Origin: Chromatiaceae bacterium
GTDB taxonomy: Bacteria > Pseudomonadota > Gammaproteobacteria > Chromatiales > Chromatiaceae
Assembly: GCA_024235175.1 (NCBI GenBank)
Contig: JACKMX010000002.1
Coordinates: 124,001 to 188,000 of the forward strand
DNA length: 64,000 nucleotides
Direction: 5' to 3'
Shown: piece by piece, positions 35,926 through 45,230 of the stretch
Layout: each line of letters begins with the position of its first letter
Numbering within the stretch: position 1 is the stretch's first letter
Notes under the pieces: model-generated
Databases searched by the model: none
Seen by the model: the letters and a program-made list of their open reading frames with translations, nothing else
What the model was told of the DNA's origin: nothing
Translations under genes and position numbers: made by a program

Positions 35926-37161
35926 TCACATCTCCGGCTCCGGGCGTCGCAATGCCAGGCTCATAACCATCCCAAGAGTCGTCATCCCCGCAGCCATGGC
36001 GAAACTCCAGGCAAAGGTACCGGTATGATCCGCCAGCACGCCAGCCAGGCCTGGTCCCGCGATCTGCCCCACGCCGAAGAAGAGTGTGATGGTGCCGAAC
36101 GCAGCTGCGGCACGGTCTGCGCCCAGATAATCGCCGACCGCCGCCGCCATAATCGAGGGAATGCTCCAAACGCCGATCCCCCAGAGAAAGATAGAGAGGT
36201 AGGCGAAAATATCGGGCAAACGAAAAGCGATGATCAGGTAGGCCAGGGTATGCAGCAGAAACACCGACATAAGCACCGGCTTGCGGCCAAATCGATCGGA
36301 GAGTGAGCCGAACAACGGCCCCGAAAAAATACTTACCAATCCAACCCACATCCAGAACTCTCCTGCCAGCGTTTCTGAGAAACCGCGCTCCTGCACCAAC
36401 GTTGTGACAATGAAGGTGGCGTAGATCACGTAGGTGAAGCCGAAGGTGAAATAGACGAGCCCCAGGTGAATCAGAATCCGACCGGTATGGGAATGGTGGA
36501 TATCCCGGTGATGCGATTCACTTCGATGTGCAGAGACTCCGAGCGGATGCAGTCCCATCTCGGCCGGACGATTACGTATCAGTTTGAGAGAGACCAGGGC
36601 AATAATGAACACCAGGGCACCCAGCAGCATCCAGCTCCAGCGCCACCCCTCCGGGCCCAGGTAAGCGTTGATCAGCGGAATCGCCCAACCGGCGAAAACG
36701 ATTGCCAAGCCACTGCCGCTGACAATGAATCCGGCCGCTCTTCCCCTTTGTGTACGTCCGAACCAGTGTGCCACCAGCGCCATGATGGGAATATTTGCGG
36801 TACCCGCTCCAAAGCCGGTGACAATGTAGAAAACGAGTACATCCCGGAAGTCCTGTGCCTGCGAAACCGCTACCATGGAACAGGCTACCAATGTCAGTCC
36901 CACCACGATCAGGCGCTTCTCTCCCAGGCGTGAAGCCATAAGACCGCTTGCCAGTACCGCAAGAAGATAGCCGAGGAAGTTGCCGGTGGAGACAGCTCCC
37001 ATCTCCGCATAGTCCAGCGACAAAGAGGTTCCCATGGATGGCAACAGCATACCCAGTGCAAACCGCCCAAACCCCAGGCAGGCGATGATAACCATCGTCC
37101 CTGTTCCGACGATGACCCAGCCGTAGTGAAAGGGAAGTGTCGAAAAGGCGGGCAGGCGCAT
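35926..37161 (-). CDS. MFS transporter, YbfB/YjiJ-like
   Basis: This 411-residue membrane protein has about 12 hydrophobic segments. The loop 2-3 MFS motif is SGLMASRLGEKR near residue 75, and a second copy is GSLSDRFGRKPVL near 285. The start FHYGWVIVGTGTMVIIACLGFGRFALGMLLPSM is typical of the YbfB/YjiJ branch. A His-rich loop (SHHRDIHHSHTGR, about 215-228) between the two halves is unusual and might bind a metal. The substrate is unknown. Confidence 0.88.
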   Translation of the reverse strand: MRLPAFSTLPFHYGWVIVGTGTMVIIACLGFGRFALGMLLPSMGTSLSLDYAEMGAVSTGNFLGYLLAVLASGLMASRLGEKRLIVVGLTLVACSMVAVSQAQDFRDVLVFYIVTGFGAGTANIPIMALVAHWFGRTQRGRAAGFIVSGSGLAIVFAGWAIPLINAYLGPEGWRWSWMLLGALVFIIALVSLKLIRNRPAEMGLHPLGVSAHRSESHHRDIHHSHTGRILIHLGLVYFTFGFTYVIYATFIVTTLVQERGFSETLAGEFWMWVGLVSIFSGPLFGSLSDRFGRKPVLMSVFLLHTLAYLIIAFRLPDIFAYLSIFLWGIGVWSIPSIMAAAVGDYLGADRAAAAFGTITLFFGVGQIAGPGLAGVLADHTGTFAWSFAMAAGMTTLGMVMSLALRRPEPEM

Positions 37162-37302
37162 AGGGTAAGGCTACAGTTGATGGTGGGCAGTCAAGCTCGG
37201 CAGGCATCAATGGCAGCCATACAGACCTATCTTCAAAACTGTGGAGTATGGATTATCTTCGCCGGGAGGGAATAAGCATACCGGAACAAGCCTTCGCAAA
37301 GC

Positions 37303-37686
37303 TCAAACCTCGAGTTCATCCTCTTCAAATTCGTCATCGAAATCGATCGAGTTGTCATCGTCCATCGTCTCCGATTCCCTCGAAATCGAAGTGCTGGCGG
37401 CAGGTGCCTCTTTTTCCCATTTCCTGATTGTCTTTCCTGCAAGAAATGCCTTGCGGGCCGCTTTGAAGGCATTCAGGATTTCATCCTGAGGTATCTCCTC
37501 TGAATCATCAATCTCTCGGAGTTTCGGCTCTACAACCTCAATGGCATACTCAAGAATAACGCCTTTTTTGTAGTTGTAGAGGTAAACCGTTTTTTTGCTA
37601 TTCGTCTCCAGAGTCGTATCGCGAACTACCGGACTGCTTTTCTCACCAGCCTGCAGATAGCCAATCCAAATGTCATTCTTGCTCAT
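37303..37686 (-). CDS. Hypothetical protein with acidic tail
   Basis: This 127-residue soluble protein starts MSKNDIWIGYLQAGEKSSPVVRDTTLE, with a helical Lys/Ala middle and a strongly acidic tail (DDDNSIDFDDEFEEDELEV). GGAGG lies ten bases before the chosen ATG at 37686. No family is recognised. The acidic end suggests binding to a basic protein or DNA mimicry, but this is only a guess. Confidence 0.7.
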   Translation of the reverse strand: MSKNDIWIGYLQAGEKSSPVVRDTTLETNSKKTVYLYNYKKGVILEYAIEVVEPKLREIDDSEEIPQDEILNAFKAARKAFLAGKTIRKWEKEAPAASTSISRESETMDDDNSIDFDDEFEEDELEV

Positions 37687-37942
37687 CGTAACAAGACCTC
37701 CCACATACCCGATCGGTGACTGACCATACCAGAGATTTCAGATCAGACTATTTACAGAAAATTATCGGCTTTTGGAACTCTTTTTTTATCTGAAATCGTA
37801 CCTCCTCCAAAGAAGAAGAAAAACCTGAGTCCGGGAGCAACAGAAACTCGAACCTGTCTCCGACTGCGGCCACGACCCTAGTGATTTTTGTTCATGGCTC
37901 GTACCGGTGATGCCGGACTATCAGATTTGCATTTCTGTTCTG

Positions 37943-39247
37943 TTACCCGCGTTTGGGATAACTCCGGCCGGGCATGGGTGTGTAATCGGTCAGGCCATTT
38001 CCGGTATAAATCTGGCGGGGGCGGTTTATCTGGGCACCCTCCATATGTTTCTGTTCCCACCAGTGTGCGATCCAGCCTGGCATCCTGCCTATGGCAAATA
38101 TTACCGTGAACATGTTTGTCGGGATCCCTATCGCGCGCAACAGGATACCGCTGTAGAAGTCGACATTGGGGTAGAGCTTGCGCTCCACGAAGTATTCATC
38201 CTTCAGGCACAACTCTTCCAGCCGGCGGGCAATATCCAGCAACGGGTCCTGCCGGCCCATCCTGGGAAGCAGTTTCTCGGCAATCTCGCCGAGCAGCTTG
38301 GCACGTGGATCGAAGTTCTTGTAGACGCGATGGCCGAATCCCATCAGCTTTACCCCACTCTCCTTTTGCTTGGCCAGCTTGACATACTCCTCCGCAGAGA
38401 CATTGCCCCTGTGAATCCGGTCCAGCATCTCCATCACCGCCACGTTGGCACCGCCATGAAGCGGCCCCCAGAGGGCACTGATACCGGCCGAGCAGGAGGC
38501 GAACAGGTTGGCCTGACTGGATCCCACCATTCTCACCGTAGAGGTCGAACAGTTCTGTTCATGATCGGCATGCAGGATGAAGATCATGTTAAGCGCATCC
38601 CGCGTCAATTGGTCGCACTCATAGTGGTTGTAGGGCATAGAGAACATCATATGCAGAAAGTTCGGCACGTATTTGAGGTTTGGGTCGGGGTAGAGATAGG
38701 GCAGACCATTGGCGTGCCGATAAGCGAACGCCGCCAGGGTCCGGATCTTGCTGATCAGTCTTGCGGCCGCGGCATAGAATTTCTCTTCGTCATCCAGATC
38801 AAGAAATTCAGGATGGAAACAGGAGAGAGCGTTCACCATGGAGCCCAGAATGGCCATGGGCGGCGCCTTGCGTGGAAAACTGTTGAAGTGGTGCTTCATC
38901 CCCTCGTCAATATTCGCTTCATGGGTGAGCTCCCGGGCAAACTCACGATACTCCTCTTGTGTGGGAAGGCGGCCAAAGATCAGCAGCCAGGAGACCTCAA
39001 TGAAATTCGGCCCGTTGGCGAACTGCTCCAGCGGGATGCCACGGTAGCGTAGTATTCCCTTCTCTCCATCGATATATGTGATATCACTCTTACAGCTGCC
39101 GGTGTTGACATAACCAGGATCAAGCGTGATATGGCCGGTCTGTGCCCGCAGTTTGCTGATGTCAATGCCCCGTTCATCCTCGGTACCAACCACCACCGGG
39201 AATTCGTACTGCTTGCCATCTATTGTAAGGATTGCCTTCTCAGTCAT
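37943..39247 (-). CDS. gltA: Citrate synthase (type II)
   Basis: GltA condenses acetyl-CoA and oxaloacetate in the citric acid cycle. The 434-residue protein has the catalytic FILHADHEQNCSTSTVR (His), HGGANVAVMEML (His) and MGFGHRVYKNFDPRA (Asp region) motifs. The N-terminal beta domain seen in the hexameric, NADH-sensitive type is present. GGAAAAG precedes the ATG. The tRNA-Ser gene and its terminator lie upstream on the same strand. Confidence 0.97.
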   Translation of the reverse strand: MTEKAILTIDGKQYEFPVVVGTEDERGIDISKLRAQTGHITLDPGYVNTGSCKSDITYIDGEKGILRYRGIPLEQFANGPNFIEVSWLLIFGRLPTQEEYREFARELTHEANIDEGMKHHFNSFPRKAPPMAILGSMVNALSCFHPEFLDLDDEEKFYAAAARLISKIRTLAAFAYRHANGLPYLYPDPNLKYVPNFLHMMFSMPYNHYECDQLTRDALNMIFILHADHEQNCSTSTVRMVGSSQANLFASCSAGISALWGPLHGGANVAVMEMLDRIHRGNVSAEEYVKLAKQKESGVKLMGFGHRVYKNFDPRAKLLGEIAEKLLPRMGRQDPLLDIARRLEELCLKDEYFVERKLYPNVDFYSGILLRAIGIPTNMFTVIFAIGRMPGWIAHWWEQKHMEGAQINRPRQIYTGNGLTDYTPMPGRSYPKRG

Positions 39248-39408
39248 TCACTTTTCCTTTCTGTTATTAGCGTGAAAATACCATTGACCGTCACTCTCAA
39301 ATGAAGGCCGGATACCGGAACAGCTGCCCAACTCGGATCTGAGTTTAGCAAGCTTTGCATCGTTTTCTAGAAGTATCGAAGTGGGTATACGGGGGTGATT
39401 TGAGAATT

Positions 39409-39432
39409 TCCGCCATAAATACAAAAGGCCCC
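39409..39432 (+). repeat. Inverted copy of the tRNA-Ser 3' end and trailer
   Basis: These 24 bases are a perfect inverted copy of 39631-39654. That partner holds the last four acceptor bases, CCA end and first trailer bases of tRNA-Ser. The shared string begins TCCGCCATAAATACAAAAGG. The two copies enclose about 200 bp with a hairpin array. Confidence 0.85.
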
Positions 39433-39447
39433 GAAAAGGGGCCTTTT
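39423..39447. terminator. Bidirectional hairpin with A/T tracts
   Basis: AAAAGGCCCC pairs with GGGGCCTTTT across a GAAAA loop. The T run on each strand makes it a possible intrinsic terminator in both directions. It resembles the tRNA-Ser terminator at 39611-39646. Confidence 0.7.
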
Positions 39448-39497
39448 ACGGTTTCGTAATCGGAAAATTTGGTGGTGAATTCAGCAGGGATTGATTC

Positions 39498-39568
39498 GCT
39501 TGCTTTGCAAGCTCACCCCTTCGGGGCGCCGGCGCAGCCGGCGTCTGCGCAGATGCTTTCGCATCTGC
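39498..39568. repeat. Array of four consecutive short hairpins
   Basis: Four perfect stem-loops follow one another: GCTTGC/GCAAGC (39498-39512), CCCC/GGGG (39516-39526), CGCCGGC/GCCGGCG (39527-39543) and GCAGATGC/GCATCTGC (39549-39568). The loops are 3-4 bases (TTT, TTC, GCA, TTTC). No coding frame explains the pattern. Confidence 0.75.
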
Positions 39569-39610
39569 TGTCGAACTAAGGGTTCAAATCCAATCCTCAC
39601 TATCCCCGAT

Positions 39611-39646
39611 AAATACAAAAAGCCCCTTCTGGGGCCTTTTGTATTT
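39611..39646 (-). terminator. Intrinsic terminator of tRNA-Ser
   Basis: A palindrome with arms of about 15 bases, AAATACAAAA plus GCCCC and its complement, lies directly past the tRNA 3' end and ends in a T-rich arm on either strand. Confidence 0.85.
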
Positions 39647-39647
39647 A

Positions 39648-39741
39648 TGGCGGAGAGAGAGGGATTCGAACCCTCGATGGAGTTATTAGCCCCATACTCC
39701 CTTAGCAGGGGAGCGCCTTCAGCCTGCTCGGCCATCTCTCC
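39648..39741 (-). tRNA. tRNA-Ser (anticodon GCT)
   Basis: The transcript starts GGAGAGATGGCCGAGC and ends with TCTCTCC, discriminator G and encoded CCA. The acceptor arms pair fully. The anticodon loop is CTGCTAA, giving GCU for AGC/AGU codons. There is a long variable arm, as in serine tRNAs, and a T-arm with GGGTTCGAATCCC. The length is 94. Confidence 0.97.
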
Positions 39742-39919
39742 AGATAAACTTGTGGACCAGGAGGTCCGTTGAAAACCGCGCCATTCTAGCGCATTTCCAT
39801 TCGCAACCTCAATGAATTTGGGATCTTAAAAAGTGTTCGTTAAAACTTGAATTGATTCTTGGAGGACAAAACTGGAATACACTTCCGGGGCAAGAAACAA
39901 CCCCGGATATATTGCGGCT

Positions 39920-40111
39920 TCAGTCGTCCGATTCCTGATCAGACAGCTGTTCCTGTTTGATGCGCTCATAGATCTCTTCACGGTGAACCGTTACATCACG
40001 TGGTGCATTCACACCGATTCGTACCTGGTTACCCTTGACACCAAGCACTGTTACCGTGACCTCATCGCCGATCATCAAAGTCTCGCCTACCCGACGGGTC
40101 AGTATTAACAT
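39920..40111 (-). CDS. csrA: Carbon storage regulator CsrA
   Basis: CsrA is a small RNA-binding dimer that controls translation and mRNA stability at GGA motifs. The 63-residue protein begins MLILTRRVGETLMIGD and has the conserved VRIGVNAPRDVTVHREEIYERI core. The leader (40112-40310, minus strand) holds several GGA sites, including the one that serves as the ribosome-binding site (TTAGGACG before the ATG). Autoregulation is therefore likely. The alaS-lysC-csrA-tRNA-Ser order is conserved in many gammaproteobacteria. Confidence 0.97.
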   Translation of the reverse strand: MLILTRRVGETLMIGDEVTVTVLGVKGNQVRIGVNAPRDVTVHREEIYERIKQEQLSDQESDD

Positions 40112-40309
40112 CGTCCTAATCTCCGTGTATTCAAATTTTGTGGTTCATCGGTCTCCCTATTCCTGGAACCAATTCACCACGCCAACCAAGCTCTTACACC
40201 ACACAACCTTCCTGTGGAGCAGGGCGCGTTCAGTCTACCAGCCAGAAGCCTTCAGCAAAAGGGAATTGAATACCTATTCAATAACCTTAATAAAACAGAT
40301 GACCTGAAC

Positions 40310-41536
40310 TCACTCCTTAAGTTCCCCGGCCAATCCAAATGCCTCATGCAGAGCGCGAACACCCAGCTCAAGATATTTTTCGTCCACCACCACCGAAATC
40401 TTAATCTCCGAGGTCGATATCATCTGGATATTGATACCTTCCTTTGCCAGCGTCTCAAACATGGTACTGGCGATTCCGGCATGGGAACGCATGCCCACAC
40501 CGACCAGGGAGAGTTTAACGATATTCTTGGTACCTATCACTTCCCGCGCACCCAATACCTCTGCTGTTTCTTTCAGAAGTTCGAGCGCTTTGTGGTAGTC
40601 ATTGCGGTGAACCGTGAAGGTAAAATCAGTCGTGTCGTCTTTGGCGATATTTTGTACGATCATGTCCACTTCGATGTTGGCACCGGAAACCGGTCCGATA
40701 ATACTGTAGGCAACTCCGGGCTGGTCAGGCACCCCGAGAATGGTCAATTTCGCCTCGTCGCGGCTGAATGCGATACCAGAAATTTTCGCCTCTTCCATAT
40801 TCTCTTCCTCAAAGGTGATGAGGGTACCCTCACCTTCCTCGAAACTGGACAGAACACGCAGGGGTACATTGTACTTCCCGGCGAATTCCACCGATCTTAT
40901 CTGCAGGACCTTCGAACCCAGGCTGGCCATCTCCAGCATCTCCTCGAAGGTTATCTTGTCTAACTTGCGCGCTTTCGGCTCGACTCTCGGATCTGTTGTG
41001 TAGACACCGTCCACATCGGTGAAAATCTGGCACTCGTCCGCTTTCAGCGCCGCTGCCATAGCCACCGCCGTGGTATCCGAGCCGCCTCGGCCAAGTGTGG
41101 TTATATTGCCGCCTTCATCGACACCCTGAAACCCGGCAATCACCACGACTCTACCGGCTGCCAGATCTTCGTTAACCGAGCCACCATCGATCTCCAGAAT
41201 ACGCGCTTTGCCATGAGCATTGTCGGTCAGTATGCGAACCTGGCCCCCGGTATAGGAGCAGGCGGGACATCCTTGCTTGTGCAAGGCTATGCAGAGCAGC
41301 GCAATTGTGACCTGCTCGCCGGTCGACAAAAGCACATCCATCTCCCGTGGGTCGGGAAACTCGCTGATAGAATTGGCCAGCGCGATCAGTCGATTGGTCT
41401 CTCCCGACATAGCGGAAACCACCACAACCACCTTATCACCACGCTGCCGCGCCCTAATAACCTTTTGCGCGACCGCTTCGATTCGCTCGACCGTGCCGAC
41501 CGAGGTGCCGCCATACTTTTGTACTATTAGAGCCAT
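40310..41536 (-). CDS. lysC: Aspartate kinase
   Basis: LysC phosphorylates aspartate, the entry to lysine, threonine and methionine synthesis. The chosen ATG at 41536 begins MALIVQKYGGTSVG, the family start, with AGGA close upstream; the frame opens at 41572. The kinase domain has KVVVVVSAMSGETNRLI and GRGGSDTTAVAMAAALKADECQIFTDVDGVYTTDP. Two C-terminal ACT domains follow (about 265-409) for feedback by lysine and/or threonine. The internal MEEAKISGIAF start of the beta form is also seen. dapB in this window acts in the same pathway. Confidence 0.95.
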   Translation of the reverse strand: MALIVQKYGGTSVGTVERIEAVAQKVIRARQRGDKVVVVVSAMSGETNRLIALANSISEFPDPREMDVLLSTGEQVTIALLCIALHKQGCPACSYTGGQVRILTDNAHGKARILEIDGGSVNEDLAAGRVVVIAGFQGVDEGGNITTLGRGGSDTTAVAMAAALKADECQIFTDVDGVYTTDPRVEPKARKLDKITFEEMLEMASLGSKVLQIRSVEFAGKYNVPLRVLSSFEEGEGTLITFEEENMEEAKISGIAFSRDEAKLTILGVPDQPGVAYSIIGPVSGANIEVDMIVQNIAKDDTTDFTFTVHRNDYHKALELLKETAEVLGAREVIGTKNIVKLSLVGVGMRSHAGIASTMFETLAKEGINIQMISTSEIKISVVVDEKYLELGVRALHEAFGLAGELKE

Positions 41537-41844
41537 TATCCTAGCGCCATGCCTTTTCGCTATGAGTCTCAATACGCCACAGGCTCTGATAGAGCGATGA
41601 CGCGGGATTTAAAAAACGGTGTGACTATCCACCAGCCCGTTATACCGGAGTCGGTGAATAACCACCGCCTCATTCTTCAAAACCGTAAAAAAGTGAGCTT
41701 CATTCAGACCGATCTGACCCGGTAAATGCCCCATTTTTACCGGAATTCCGGATGCTTACGAAAAAGGCGCCCATTAAACACCATTTCAATCTGCGCATAA
41801 ACAGTTGATGTGGGGTTAATTGAAGCGGACTGGGGGTTACCCCT

Positions 41845-44457
41845 TCAGCCGGCGTTCAGGCGCTGCTTTACCCAAGCCTCCACGCTCGCCAATGCCGTGG
41901 GTAAGGCAGCAGGATTAGTTCCTCCGGCCTGAGCCATATCGGGACGCCCTCCACCGCGGCCCCCGACCTGTTCGGCCACGAACTTTATCAGATCACCCGC
42001 TTTCACCACTTTGATCTGATCTTTGGTTACACCGGCCACCAGGCTCACCTTGTCGTTCGTTATGGTTCCCAGCACAATTACAGCACTTCCCAGCTTGTCT
42101 TTAAGTTTGTCCATGGTCTCGCGCAGTGATTTCGGATCAACCCCCTCCAGCACTGCCGCAAGCACCCTGACACCTCCCACATCAACAGCGCCGTCAGCAA
42201 GATCGCTGCCCGCTGCACTGGCCAACTTCTCCTTGATTCGCTCCAGCTCTTTTTCCAGCTGCCGGTTCCTCTCGACCAACTGAGCAACCTTGGCCTGGAC
42301 ATCCTGGCGTCCCGCCTTAACCAGCTGCGCCACCTGATGCAGCCGATCATCTTCATCCTCCATCCAATCTATGGCCGCTTCCCCGGTAACCGCCTCGATA
42401 CGGCGCACGCCGGATGCAATCCCCGATTCACCGGTAATCCTAATCAGACCGATGTCGCCAAGCGCCTTGACGTGGGTGCCGCCGCACAACTCCGTTGAAA
42501 AATCGCCCATGCGCAGCACCCTGACCTGATCCGAATATTTCTCTCCGAACAGCGCCATGGCGCCAGCTTTTTTTGCATCATCCAGCGACATGATGCGAGT
42601 CTCCACCAGATGGTTATATCTGATCTGTTCGTTCACCAAACGTTCGACAGTCCGCAATTGATCTCTGGTGACCGGCTCGAAGTGGACAAAATCGAAGCGC
42701 AGCCGCTCCGCGTCAACCAGTGAACCTTTCTGCTGTACGTGATTTCCAAGCACCTGGCGCAGTGCCGCATGCAGAAGATGGGTTGCTGAATGGTTGAGCG
42801 CGGTTTTATTGCGCGTCTCCCGGTGAACCTGCGGTTCAACAAGTTCGCCTACGCAGAGCGCAGCCCCTTTCAGTTCCCCTACATGAAGATAGACATTGCC
42901 CCCCTGCTTCCGGGTATCGGTAACGATGAACCGTGCACCATTGTGGAGACGGATCTCGCCGCGGTCTCCCACCTGGCCGCCGGATTCGGCATAGAAAGGG
43001 GTATGGTCAAGTATCAGCATGCCCGGCTTCCCTTCGTCGAGGGTATCCACCGATTTGCCGTCATGCAAAATCGCAAGCACGGTAGAACGGTCCGACAGCC
43101 GGTCGTAACCGGTGAAATCGGTTGACCCTTTGAGGTCCACCGGAATGTCGGCATCCACACCGAAGTGGCTGGCGGCACGTGCCCGCGTTCGCTGCACTTC
43201 CATCTCTTTTTCGAAACCCTCCATGTCCAGCGTGAGATCGCGCTCGCGCGCGATGTCGGCCACCAGATCTGTAGGAAATCCGTAGGTATCATAGAGCTTG
43301 AACACCATGCTCCCGGGAATCTGATCTCCTGCCAGTGACGCAATCGTTCCCTCAAGTATTCTCATTCCCTGCTCCAGCGTCTCCGCGAAGCGCTCCTCCT
43401 CCAGTTTCAATACACGCGCCACCTGCACCCGGTTTTTTACCAGTTCCGGATAGGCCGGCCCCATTTCCAGCGTAAGCGGCTCAACAAGCTTGTGGAAAAA
43501 AGTGTCCTTGACGCCCAACATAAAGCCATGGCGGATGGCCCTGCGAATAATCCGGCGCAGCACGTAGCCGCGCCCCTCGTTGGAGGGAAGCACACCGTCC
43601 ACCACGAGAAATGCGCAGGAGCGGATGTGATCGGCGATAACGAACAGCGACTTATTCTCCATATCACTGCAGCCCGTCACTTCCGCGGCGGCTTTGATCA
43701 GACTCTGGAACAGGTCGGTCTGATAGTTGCTGTGAACCCCCTGCATCACCGCTGCGAGACGCTCCAGTCCCATACCGGTATCCACCGAAGGGCGCGGCAG
43801 CGGTGTCAGACTGCCCCCGGCATCCCGGTTATACTGCATGAACACCAGATTCCAGATTTCGATGTAGCGATCACCCTCCTCTTCGGGTGAGCCGGGCGGA
43901 CCGCCCCATACGCCGGGCCCATGATCGTAGAATATCTCCGAACATGGACCGCAGGGACCCACATCCCCCATCGACCAGAAATTGTCCTTGGCACCACAGC
44001 GGGAGAAACGCGCTGGATCGACACCGATCTCTTTCAGCCAGATATTGGCCGCCTCATCATCCTCCTCGAATACCGTTACCCACAGTTTTTCCTGCGCAAG
44101 ACCCATGTTCTTGGTCAGAAACTCCCAAGCATATTGAATCGCCTCGCGCTTGAAATAGTCGCCGAAACTGAAGTTTCCGAGCATCTCGAAAAAAGTGTGA
44201 TGGCGCGCGGTGTATCCGACATTTTCCAGATCATTGTGCTTACCGCCTGCACGCACACAGCGCTGTGAACTTGCGGCCCGCTGATAATCGCGTTTCTCCC
44301 TGCCGAGAAACAGATCCTTGAACTGGACCATCCCCGCATTGGTGAACAGCAGGGTCTGGTCGTTGTGCGGCACCAGCGAGCTGCTGGCCACCTCGCGATG
44401 TCCATGTTCAACGAAATAGTCGATAAACGCGCGTCTGAGTTGTGCGCTTGTCTTCAT
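41845..44457 (-). CDS. alaS: Alanyl-tRNA synthetase
   Basis: AlaRS charges tRNA-Ala and edits mischarged Ser or Gly. The 870-residue protein starts with the class II core (FLGREKRDYQRAASSQRCVRAGGKHNDLENVGYTARHHTFFEMLGNFSFGDYFK). The editing domain has HSATHLLHAALR and the CGGTHV zinc site. The C-terminal oligomerisation domain ends with VGGRGGGRPDMAQAGG. All expected parts are present. It lies upstream of lysC. Confidence 0.97.
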   Translation of the reverse strand: MKTSAQLRRAFIDYFVEHGHREVASSSLVPHNDQTLLFTNAGMVQFKDLFLGREKRDYQRAASSQRCVRAGGKHNDLENVGYTARHHTFFEMLGNFSFGDYFKREAIQYAWEFLTKNMGLAQEKLWVTVFEEDDEAANIWLKEIGVDPARFSRCGAKDNFWSMGDVGPCGPCSEIFYDHGPGVWGGPPGSPEEEGDRYIEIWNLVFMQYNRDAGGSLTPLPRPSVDTGMGLERLAAVMQGVHSNYQTDLFQSLIKAAAEVTGCSDMENKSLFVIADHIRSCAFLVVDGVLPSNEGRGYVLRRIIRRAIRHGFMLGVKDTFFHKLVEPLTLEMGPAYPELVKNRVQVARVLKLEEERFAETLEQGMRILEGTIASLAGDQIPGSMVFKLYDTYGFPTDLVADIARERDLTLDMEGFEKEMEVQRTRARAASHFGVDADIPVDLKGSTDFTGYDRLSDRSTVLAILHDGKSVDTLDEGKPGMLILDHTPFYAESGGQVGDRGEIRLHNGARFIVTDTRKQGGNVYLHVGELKGAALCVGELVEPQVHRETRNKTALNHSATHLLHAALRQVLGNHVQQKGSLVDAERLRFDFVHFEPVTRDQLRTVERLVNEQIRYNHLVETRIMSLDDAKKAGAMALFGEKYSDQVRVLRMGDFSTELCGGTHVKALGDIGLIRITGESGIASGVRRIEAVTGEAAIDWMEDEDDRLHQVAQLVKAGRQDVQAKVAQLVERNRQLEKELERIKEKLASAAGSDLADGAVDVGGVRVLAAVLEGVDPKSLRETMDKLKDKLGSAVIVLGTITNDKVSLVAGVTKDQIKVVKAGDLIKFVAEQVGGRGGGRPDMAQAGGTNPAALPTALASVEAWVKQRLNAG

Positions 44458-44623
44458 CTCTTCCAGCCAGTCAGAAACTCAAAAGACTGAATACTAAAGA
44501 GAAAGCAGAGACTTGTCACCACTGCATGAGAATTAATCGGAACTGCGGGCCGATGCGCACGCCGGAAGAAGCAACGGTGGGGTTCATTTCAGCGATTAAG
44601 CAGGGTTTATGCTGGGTCGATGG

Positions 44624-45070
44624 CTACTTCGACAGTAACCGGCAAATAGTGTCTGGAGAGAAGCCACGGTACTCAAGGAAGCGGGCCCGCCTGGCCCAGT
44701 CCCGGAATCCCTGCGGCGGATTCCCACCGAATTTGGACTTCGCCGTTGCAAGCAGAACCTGATCCCATTGCTCGTCATCCGGATCCAGCAGCTCATCCAC
44801 CAACTCAGGGGTGATTCCCCGTTCGCTTAACTCAAGACGGATGCGAGCAGGTCCAAATCCACGGCGCCTGCGGAAATCGATATACTCCTGCGCATAGCGA
44901 CGGTCGCTTTGGGCATCCTGTTCTGCAAGCTCATCCAGCAGCTGCTCAATCTGTCCTGGGCTTGCCTTACCTGTTTTCAGTTTCTGGCGCAGTTCCCAGC
45001 GGGAATGTTCGCGCTTGACAAGCAGACGCAACGCTGTTTGTTCCAGGCTGTAAATATCAAAGTCGGACAA
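44624..45070 (-). CDS. recX: Regulatory protein RecX
   Basis: RecX limits RecA filament extension. The 148-residue protein is built of three-helix repeats with ALRLLVKREHSRWELRQKL, QSDRRYAQEYIDFRRRRGFGPARIRLELSERGI and RRARFLEYRGFSPDTI. It follows recA on the same strand after 160 bases containing a hairpin, so its expression is probably lower than that of recA, as in E. coli. Confidence 0.93.
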   Translation of the reverse strand: MSDFDIYSLEQTALRLLVKREHSRWELRQKLKTGKASPGQIEQLLDELAEQDAQSDRRYAQEYIDFRRRRGFGPARIRLELSERGITPELVDELLDPDDEQWDQVLLATAKSKFGGNPPQGFRDWARRARFLEYRGFSPDTICRLLSK

Positions 45071-45125
45071 GCCGTCTCACCATTGCAGTCAGCTGTTTGT
45101 TCTTTCGCAAAAACACCGAGTGCAC

Positions 45126-45157
45126 GAACAGGGAATTACGCTATCTTCTCCCTGTTC
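45126..45157. terminator. Hairpin between recA and recX
   Basis: GAACAGGGA (45126-45134) pairs perfectly with TCCCTGTTC (45149-45157). A GGGGTATTACCCC-type second stem lies beside it at 45160-45174. No U-tract follows on the minus strand, so partial attenuation of recX is more likely than full termination. Confidence 0.55.
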
Positions 45158-45230
45158 TCTGGGGTATTACCCCCAAGTCCATTTTTACTTCCATACCTGT
45201 TTCACTGATGCCCGATGCTTTGATGGGCTG

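Noticed and set aside
37850..37885. GGTTCGAGT-like T-arm string suggesting a tRNA or tRNA fragment
   Set aside because: The flanking bases do not form a T-stem and no acceptor or anticodon arm can be found.
39481..39600. CRISPR-like array from the series of hairpins
   Set aside because: The four stems differ in sequence, there are no spacers of constant length and no cas genes.
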